Positions 58,827-64,000 of a stretch of DNA of 64,000 nucleotides are shown piece by piece. The notes below the pieces were generated by a model that did no database searches, was not told the origin of the DNA, and worked only from the letters and a program-made list of their open reading frames with translations. How positions within the stretch are numbered: position 1 is the stretch's first letter; each line of letters opens with the position of its first letter. The translations under genes and the position numbers were made by a program. Origin of the DNA: DASZBR01 sp035943935 (GTDB taxonomy: Bacteria; Pseudomonadota; Gammaproteobacteria; DASZBR01); assembly GCA_035943935.1 (NCBI GenBank), contig DASZBR010000020.1, forward strand, positions 1 to 64,000. Reading direction: 5' to 3'.

Positions 58827-59769
58827 GGCCGATCGCCATATAACGTTTATACCGTTGGCTTAATAATTTTTCGAGTGGAAGTTTTTTCAATTCAGCGAGC
58901 GTTCTTTCTAATACGGTTTTTACGCTTTTTGTCATTGCCGTGAGATCTCGATGTGCGCCGCCCAAGGGTTCTTTGATGATCTCATCAATCAGCCCGTGTT
59001 CTTTAATATGTGCAGCGGTGACTTGCATCGCTTTTGCGGCTTCTTCCGCTTTTTCTGCGCTTTTCCATAAAATGGATGCACAACCTTCAGGAGAAATCAC
59101 AGAATAAATACTGTATTGCAGCATATACACTCTGTCAGCAACGCCAATCGCTAATGCACCACCGGATCCACCTTCGCCAATAACAATGCTGATAATAGGT
59201 GTTTTGAGTGTCGACATTTCAAATAAATTTCGGGCTATCGCTTCGCTTTGATTACGTTCCTCGGCATCAATACCCGGATAAGCACCCGGCGTATTAATAA
59301 AGGTAATAACGGGCAGAGAGAATTTTTCCGCTAATTTCATTAATCTTAATGCTTTTCTATAACCTTCCGGTCGCGGCATACCAAAATTACAACGAAGATT
59401 ATCTTTTGTATTTCGACCCTTCTGATGACCAATGATCATGACGGCTTGATCATTTAAACGCGCCATGCCGCCAATGATCGCTTCGTCATCTGAAAAATGT
59501 CTGTCGCCGTGGAGTTCTTCAAAATCGGTGAAGATATGTTCAATATAATCTGGTGTGTGTGGTCGTTGTGGATGGCGTGCGAGCTTAACGACTTGCCAGT
59601 CAGACAAATCCGCAAATATTTTTTTCGTTAATTCATGATTTTTGAGTTTAAGCTTTTTAATTTCTTCACTGATGTTTACGCCACCGTCTGAGGTGACCAT
59701 ACGCAGTTCTTCGATCTTGCTTTCAAGTTCGGCAATTGGTTGTTCAAAGTCTAAATAATTCAAGTTCAT
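58819..59769 (-). CDS. accA: Acetyl-CoA carboxylase carboxyltransferase subunit alpha
   Basis: 316 residues, the usual length. NYLDFEQPIAELESKIEEL, RPHTPDYIEHIFTDFEELHGDR, GRNTKDNLRCNFGMPRPEGYRKALRLM and IGEGGSGGALAIG identify AccA. It works with AccD in the first step of fatty-acid synthesis. ATGA overlap with pcm. Confidence 0.97.
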   Translation of the reverse strand: MNLNYLDFEQPIAELESKIEELRMVTSDGGVNISEEIKKLKLKNHELTKKIFADLSDWQVVKLARHPQRPHTPDYIEHIFTDFEELHGDRHFSDDEAIIGGMARLNDQAVMIIGHQKGRNTKDNLRCNFGMPRPEGYRKALRLMKLAEKFSLPVITFINTPGAYPGIDAEERNQSEAIARNLFEMSTLKTPIISIVIGEGGSGGALAIGVADRVYMLQYSIYSVISPEGCASILWKSAEKAEEAAKAMQVTAAHIKEHGLIDEIIKEPLGGAHRDLTAMTKSVKTVLERTLAELKKLPLEKLLSQRYKRYMAIGRE

Positions 59770-60392
59770 TCAGTTGTCCTTCCCGTCAAAAGCGGGACAA
59801 AAGTCACTGGGTCATACGTTTCGTAATCGAATGTTTTACCTTTTCGGATGATTAATTGCAATTGTTGGCTATGGCCAGGAATACCTAACGGCAGCAGTAA
59901 CCGGCCATTTTCAGCTAACTGGTCCAGTAAAGCGGGGGGAGTTTCTTTTGTCGCTGCCGTGACCATGATGGCATCAAAGGGACTTTTTTCAGGCCATCCC
60001 AGATGCCCATCGCCAAATAGGGTGTGGATATTAGTATATTTTAGTTTTTTAAACCGGTCTTTGGCTTCTATTAATAGAGGTTCGATGCGTTCTATCGTAT
60101 AGACTTCAGCGACGAGTTCAGAGAGTACAGCCGCTTGATAGCCTGAGCCTGTGCCAATCTCTAACACATTGTGTGTGAGAGGGGTGAGTAAGAGCTCTGT
60201 CATGCGAGCGACGATATAGGGCTGCGAAATGGTTTGCTCGTGTCCGATGGGTAAGGGATAATTTCCGTAGGCTTCTTCGAGGAATACAGGCTGAACAAAC
60301 GCTTCTCTAGGGACTTTTTCCATCGCGGCGAGAACAGCGTCAGACGTAATGCCTTGCGCTTTCAATTTTTCAATCAGTGAATGTTTATCCAT
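59766..60392 (-). CDS. pcm: Protein-L-isoaspartate O-methyltransferase
   Basis: 208 residues. VPREAFV, GNYPLPIGHEQTISQPYIVARMTELL, VLEIGTGSGYQAAVLSEL (SAM motif) and PFDAIMVTAA are the Pcm pattern. Repairs isoaspartyl residues in ageing proteins. First gene of the pcm-accA-tilS-nagZ-hpt minus-strand run; divergent from the dihydrouridine synthase. Confidence 0.96.
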   Translation of the reverse strand: MDKHSLIEKLKAQGITSDAVLAAMEKVPREAFVQPVFLEEAYGNYPLPIGHEQTISQPYIVARMTELLLTPLTHNVLEIGTGSGYQAAVLSELVAEVYTIERIEPLLIEAKDRFKKLKYTNIHTLFGDGHLGWPEKSPFDAIMVTAATKETPPALLDQLAENGRLLLPLGIPGHSQQLQLIIRKGKTFDYETYDPVTFVPLLTGRTTE

Positions 60393-60409
60393 AGGGGGAT
60401 TTTATCAAT

Positions 60410-61321
60410 ATGCCAATAATTAAACCATTGATACTGGGCAATAAAGTCTTTCCTACCAATATTATTCAGGGTCCGCTGGCGGGAATCAGTTGCGCGCCTT
60501 TTAGAAGACTTATTTGGAAATACAGTAAACCCGCTTTTACTTGTACGGAAATGATTTCATCGAATACCTTACTGCATCAATCCGAATATTCGGCGAGACG
60601 ATTTATTCGAAAAGATCCCGAAGAGGGTCCAGTGTGTTTTCAATTAGCCGCCAATAATCCTGAAAATTTAGCGGAAGCCACTAAAAGGGTTACCGATTAC
60701 GGTGCGGATCTTATAGATTTAAATTGCGGTTGTCCGGTCAAAAAAATCCGTTCGCGTGGTGCGGGATCAAAGTTGCTGATGGATCCCACTAAACTTTATC
60801 AATTAATTAAAGCCATGAAAAATAATACTCACGTACCCGTTTCTATCAAAATTCGTGTAGAGGGGCAGGGTCAGGAAAAATTTCATCACGAATTAATTAA
60901 AATAATCTCAGATTCAGGATTAGATTTTATTACGGTACATGGACGACATTGGACAGAGCATTACGAAACGGCCTGTCGATATGATCAGATTAAATTTTTT
61001 GTCGACAATTTAAAAATACCCGTGATAGGAAATGGTGATATTAAATGTGCTGAATCATTGCAAAAAATGTTTAATACAGGTTGTGCGGGAGTGATGATTG
61101 GTCGAGCAGGAGTGGGGCAGCCGTGGTTGATTCAAAAATTAATGTCAGAAATAAATAATAATAAATTTATAACACCCGAATTTGAAGAAATAAAATCTGT
61201 ATTTTTAGAACACGTCTCTGAATTAACGAAATTAATGGGCAATGAAAAATTTGCGTTGCTGCAAGCGAGACAGTTTGCGAAGTATTATGCGAAGGAGTTG
61301 GTGGGATTGGTCGGCATGTAG
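60410..61321 (+). CDS. tRNA-dihydrouridine synthase
   Basis: 303 residues, an FMN TIM barrel. IIQGPLAGISCAPFR, NCGCPVKKIRSRGAGSKLL (catalytic Cys in NCGCP), IKIRV, TVHGRHWTEHY, VIGNGDIK and GVMIGRAGVGQPWLI are diagnostic. The protein is most DusB-like but I do not assign a subfamily. The stop codon lies inside a palindromic repeat (61318-61367), so the C-terminus may have been replaced. Confidence 0.9.
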   Translation: MPIIKPLILGNKVFPTNIIQGPLAGISCAPFRRLIWKYSKPAFTCTEMISSNTLLHQSEYSARRFIRKDPEEGPVCFQLAANNPENLAEATKRVTDYGADLIDLNCGCPVKKIRSRGAGSKLLMDPTKLYQLIKAMKNNTHVPVSIKIRVEGQGQEKFHHELIKIISDSGLDFITVHGRHWTEHYETACRYDQIKFFVDNLKIPVIGNGDIKCAESLQKMFNTGCAGVMIGRAGVGQPWLIQKLMSEINNNKFITPEFEEIKSVFLEHVSELTKLMGNEKFALLQARQFAKYYAKELVGLVGM

Positions 61322-61367
61322 GGGTGGGGCATTGCCTGGGTGGGGCGAGGCAATGCCTCGCCCCTAC
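61318..61367. repeat. REP-like palindromic repeat overlapping the dus stop codon
   Basis: A perfect 23-bp palindrome (GGGGCGAGGCA-A-TGCCTCGCCCC, 61342-61364) is nested in a longer hairpin. The arm 61318-61336 pairs with 61349-61367 at 17 of 19 positions. It is far more GC-rich than its surroundings. Likely a mobile palindromic element, and it may also terminate the dus transcript. Confidence 0.75.
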
Positions 61368-61376
61368 GAGATAATC

Positions 61377-61487
61377 TTATTTATTTCTCTCAGCTTGCTT
61401 CGCTTTCTTTAATTTTCTTTTTTCTAAAATACTTAATTTAGGTTCTTTCTTGGTTTCCTTTTTCGCTTCACGACCGGCTTTACTCAT
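61377..61487 (-). CDS. 36-residue lysine-rich basic peptide
   Basis: A short frame with an ideal ribosome site (AGGAGG at 61493-61498, 5 bp from ATG). It begins MSKAGREAKKETKKEPKLSI and has 12 Lys and 3 Arg in 36 residues. No hydrophobic segment; probably helical and nucleic-acid binding. Family not recognised. The strong translation signal and clean frame argue that it is a real gene. Confidence 0.6.
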   Translation of the reverse strand: MSKAGREAKKETKKEPKLSILEKRKLKKAKQAERNK

Positions 61488-61535
61488 ATAAACCTCCTAG
61501 GGTTAACAATAAAACAGAAAATAATTCTGACGTAT

Positions 61536-62264
61536 CTACGTCCAAAGCGCAACAACAGCCATCAAACTAAAGCCTAATAACATCACCATGAATTCTTTAA
61601 TATTACAGCAATGGCGAATTAATATAGCCCGATCTAAACCATGTAAAGTTCCAATATATAAAAAAGTTCCGGCGGCTAAAGCAGTAAAGATGGGCGTTAA
61701 TAAATCATTAAATTGCGTGAGTGTGGTGACCCAGTCACCCGCAAAAATACCCAGGGGTGTCATTAATGCGAATAGCCCAAATCCTATCCACAGCGCAGTG
61801 CGTGATAATCCACTACGATTTAAATTAATGGATAACGCAAAACTTGCCGCACCCTTATGCGCAATAATGGCAATGAAGATCATAAAAGACGTAATAAAAC
61901 TTGCGGATAATCCAACCGCTGCGCCTTCTAATAAAGAATGAATCGACAGCATTAATAAGGTTAATAACGCAAAATGCGTTTTGACAGAATGATTGAGATG
62001 TTCAAGAAATAGTAGTGTCAGAAATCCTACTGCTGCAATCAAAAATGCAAAAGGGTAGTGATAACCCGCATCGGAAAAAGCACGTGCAGAATCGGGTAGC
62101 ATATGCAATAACCCAGCGCTTAAAAAAATTCCTGCAGAAAAAGATTCGCCCATAGGAAAATCCAATTCTTTGACAGATTTTTTTAGAAATGGCCAGAGTC
62201 CGCCCAGTAGGGCAATCAGAAAAATAATCAGGGCGGCGAAGATTTTAAATGCGAATAGGGTCAT
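61536..62264 (-). CDS. ZIP-family divalent metal transporter
   Basis: 242 residues from ATG 62264; a longer start at 62318 overlaps the divergent gene. About eight membrane helices. GIFLSAGLLHMLPDSARAF, SIHSLLEGAAVGLS (HxxxEG metal site in helix IV) and IAHKGAASFALS (helix V) are the ZIP motifs. Probably imports zinc, iron or manganese across the inner membrane. Confidence 0.87.
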   Translation of the reverse strand: MTLFAFKIFAALIIFLIALLGGLWPFLKKSVKELDFPMGESFSAGIFLSAGLLHMLPDSARAFSDAGYHYPFAFLIAAVGFLTLLFLEHLNHSVKTHFALLTLLMLSIHSLLEGAAVGLSASFITSFMIFIAIIAHKGAASFALSINLNRSGLSRTALWIGFGLFALMTPLGIFAGDWVTTLTQFNDLLTPIFTALAAGTFLYIGTLHGLDRAILIRHCCNIKEFMVMLLGFSLMAVVALWT

Positions 62265-62312
62265 GTCGGCAGTATACTGGATAACGTCTTTATAACTCAA
62301 AGGATTCTCATC

Positions 62313-63449
62313 ATGCATGCTCCATACGGTATTTTTAAGCCATCGCCTGCTGACGCTTACAGGGTGGGGATTTTAATCAAGGACACTGTGTTGGATTTAT
62401 CTTTTTTGGGGCCTGAGTTTGCGCAATCATCGCTCAATCAGTTTATTGCATTAGGATTTGATGCTTGGGAAAGCACGCGTTTAAAAATAGCTAAATTAAT
62501 TTCAGAAAAAAATCCGCAGTTAAAATACTATCCTGCCAAATCCTGTATTTTAAAATTACCCGTCGATATTGGCGATTACACAGATTTTTTTACGTCAGAA
62601 GTTCACGCGACAAATTTAGGTAAAATGTTTCGACCCGACATGCCACCCTTAACACCGCAATTTAAAACTATGCCGACGGCATATCATGGGCGAGCAAGTT
62701 CGGTGATTGTGAGTGGCACAAAAATTAAACGTCCATCGGGGCAGATTTTATTGAATAATCAAACTTCTCCTATTTATTCCCCCACGCAAAAATTAGATAT
62801 CGAAGTCGAGTTAGGATTTATTATTGGCATGGGAAATAATTTAGGTGAGCCGATTTCTATAAAAAACGCTCATAAACATATTTTTGGTGTTGTGATTGTT
62901 AATGATTGGAGTGCGCGTGATATCCAGCGTTGGGAATATGTGCCGCTCGGACCATTTTTAGGAAAAAACTTTGGCACATCGATATCTCCGTGGGTCATGC
63001 CCATGAGTGCATTAAAAGATTTTTGGGTTGATGCGGATCCGCAAGATCCAATTCCGCTTGATTATTTATTCGAAAATAAATTTAAATTATTAGATATTAA
63101 ATTAGAGGTTTTAATTAAATCGAAAAATATGAAAAATTATGTGACGATTTCAAATACCAACAGCCGTTATTTATATTGGTCGCCGAATCAAATGGTTGCG
63201 CATCATACGGTAAATGGTTGTAATTTACGCACGGGAGATTTATTAGCAACCGGAACCATTAGTGGACCCAATGCTGATCAATATGGATCTCTCATAGAAT
63301 TAAGCTGGAATGGAAAAAATGCGATTAAATTAAACGATCAAGAATCACGATTTTTTCTGGAAGATGGTGACAGTGTAATTATACGAGGGCGGTGTGAGAA
63401 ATCAGGGATGGTATTAGAGTTGGGTGAGGTGGAGGGAACGATAATTTAG
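62313..63449 (+). CDS. Fumarylacetoacetase-family hydrolase
   Basis: 378 residues with AAAGGA upstream. DYTDFFTSEVHATNLGKMFRP (metal Asp and catalytic His), KLDIEVELGFIIG (metal Glu pair), VNDWSARDIQRWEYVPLGPFLGKNFGTSISPWV (metal Asp, Lys) reproduce the FahA active site. The enzyme splits fumarylacetoacetate in tyrosine breakdown, but it is shorter than the ~420-residue animal and bacterial FahA and no other tyrosine catabolic genes are adjacent. Confidence 0.88.
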   Translation: MHAPYGIFKPSPADAYRVGILIKDTVLDLSFLGPEFAQSSLNQFIALGFDAWESTRLKIAKLISEKNPQLKYYPAKSCILKLPVDIGDYTDFFTSEVHATNLGKMFRPDMPPLTPQFKTMPTAYHGRASSVIVSGTKIKRPSGQILLNNQTSPIYSPTQKLDIEVELGFIIGMGNNLGEPISIKNAHKHIFGVVIVNDWSARDIQRWEYVPLGPFLGKNFGTSISPWVMPMSALKDFWVDADPQDPIPLDYLFENKFKLLDIKLEVLIKSKNMKNYVTISNTNSRYLYWSPNQMVAHHTVNGCNLRTGDLLATGTISGPNADQYGSLIELSWNGKNAIKLNDQESRFFLEDGDSVIIRGRCEKSGMVLELGEVEGTII

Positions 63450-63454
63450 AAGGG

Positions 63455-63730
63455 CTAAAGCTTCTCGTTCAAAAACTTCTTCAACTTCGGCGAAATGCTT
63501 TTCAGCTCATTTGACCCACGCGTAATTTTTGCAATGCTAACATTGTAATCTTCAGAAATTTGACGTTGCGGTTTTTTTTGTTCAAGTAAGGCGCGGACAA
63601 TTAATACACGCGTTTCAATACTGTCTCTTTCTTCATGTGTCAGAAATAATTCGAAAAATTCAGACAATAACTTCTCGTCCTTAATTTCTAAACATAAATT
63701 CAAAAAACGCCGCCAATCGTGTTGACTCAT
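63455..63730 (-). CDS. trpR: Trp operon repressor
   Basis: 91 residues. LFLTHEERDSIETRVLIVRALLEQKKPQRQISEDYNVSIAKITRGSNELKSISPKLKKFL aligns with E. coli TrpR across the helix-turn-helix (IAKITRGSN) and the tryptophan pocket. It lies 30 bases downstream of trpA on the same strand with no terminator between, so it is probably part of the trp operon. Confidence 0.93.
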   Translation of the reverse strand: MSQHDWRRFLNLCLEIKDEKLLSEFFELFLTHEERDSIETRVLIVRALLEQKKPQRQISEDYNVSIAKITRGSNELKSISPKLKKFLNEKL

Positions 63731-63760
63731 AACTGTTCCACCTCTGTTAAGTGGCGTATG

Positions 63761-64000
63761 TTATAGGGGATTGAGGCTCTTTGCCAAGCAGGTCAATTCT
63801 GCAGGCGTCATGCCATCCTCTATCGCCTTCACAAACAGCGAGCCTACGACAAATCCATCCGCATGCTCCAAGACTTTTTCAGCCATTTCTCGCGTTGAAA
63901 TTCCAAAGCCCGTGACGACAGGTAGTGTGGCATGAGATTTTATAAGCTGTATTTTCTCAACGAAATCGTCTGGCAAACCCGCTTTAATACCCGTCGTGCC
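63761..64000 (-). CDS. trpA: Tryptophan synthase alpha subunit, C-terminal part (5' end outside window)
   Basis: About 79 residues are visible, ending at TAA 63761. TGIKAGLPDDFVEKIQLIK, LPVVTGFGISTREMAEKVLEHADGFVVGSLFVKAIEDG are the C-terminal beta/alpha units of the TrpA barrel, with the phosphate-binding GFGIS and GS(L)F loops. The reading frame continues past 64000, so the ATG inside the window is not the start. Confidence 0.93.
   Translation of the reverse strand, partial: GTTGIKAGLPDDFVEKIQLIKSHATLPVVTGFGISTREMAEKVLEHADGFVVGSLFVKAIEDGMTPAELTCLAKSLNPL

Noticed and set aside
1..64000. CRISPR array, prophage, rRNA operon or replication origin
   Set aside because: No regularly spaced repeats, phage structural set, rRNA sequence or DnaA-box cluster was seen.

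Overview
The window is typical gammaproteobacterial chromosome, AT-rich by eye. It fits a host-associated member of the order Legionellales (Legionella/Coxiella/Berkiella/Aquicella type). This placement is an inference. It rests on ordinary gamma-proteobacterial housekeeping blocks (tig-clpP-clpX-lon-hupB; ppiD-tmk-holB-tatD; hfq-purA; pcm-accA-tilS-nagZ-hpt) standing next to eukaryotic-like genes: a Rab/Ras-type GTPase, two ankyrin-repeat proteins and a helical-repeat protein ending in a CaaX-like box. Two promoters also carry CTTAA-N6-CTTAA direct repeats, the form described for PmrA, which controls Dot/Icm effector genes in Legionella and Coxiella. No Dot/Icm structural gene lies in the window.

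Layout. 1-141: 3' end of an IS3-family insertion sequence. 461-5508: a small island bounded by an imperfect ~53-bp direct repeat, with an inner pair of 24-bp repeats derived from the 3' half of a tRNA-Lys(CTT) gene. It holds a mazEF module, a large unknown protein gene split by an in-frame amber codon, and a RelE-like toxin with an Xre antitoxin. 5.5-12.2 kb: ABM-domain protein, CaaX-tailed protein, two Bcr/CflA-type exporters around an Xre-cupin regulator and an SGNH hydrolase, and an ankyrin protein. 12.2-24.5 kb: tandem LuxR-type regulators, Rab-like GTPase, TipA-like MerR regulator, and a run of methyltransferases, a membrane HExxH protein, SDRs, a SnoaL-like protein and aldo-keto reductases, then a second ankyrin protein and an Rpn-type nuclease. 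Four copies of one palindrome (ACCGTA-N5-TACGGT) occur only in 12.2-21.1 kb, next to the luxR pair, the GTPase, the SDR-SnoaL-AKR operon and the ankyrin gene. This suggests a local regulon.

24.6-40.6 kb is core genome: HAD phosphatase, tRNA-Leu(TAG), trigger factor, ClpP, ClpX, Lon, HU, tRNA-Val, tRNA-Asp, PpiD, thymidylate kinase, DNA polymerase III delta', TatD, a GT39 glycosyltransferase, a TusA-like protein, a DUF6580-like membrane protein, Hfq, PurA, tRNA-Leu(CAG) and PnuC. 40.6-56.3 kb is a complete-looking MSHA-type type IV pilus locus: minor pilins, MshI, PilN-like, MshJ, MshK, MshL, a repeat-rich MshN-like protein, MshE, MshG, PilT and MshA-type pilins. No MshM is seen between L and N. 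The locus ends in an array of two intact pilins, one divergent pilin and one internally deleted pilin fragment, with a DciA-like gene between them. 56.3-64.0 kb returns to housekeeping: hpt, nagZ, tilS, accA, pcm, a tRNA-dihydrouridine synthase, a 36-residue basic peptide gene, a ZIP transporter, fumarylacetoacetase, trpR and the 3' part of trpA.

All functions are assigned from visible motifs and family knowledge; no database search was run.
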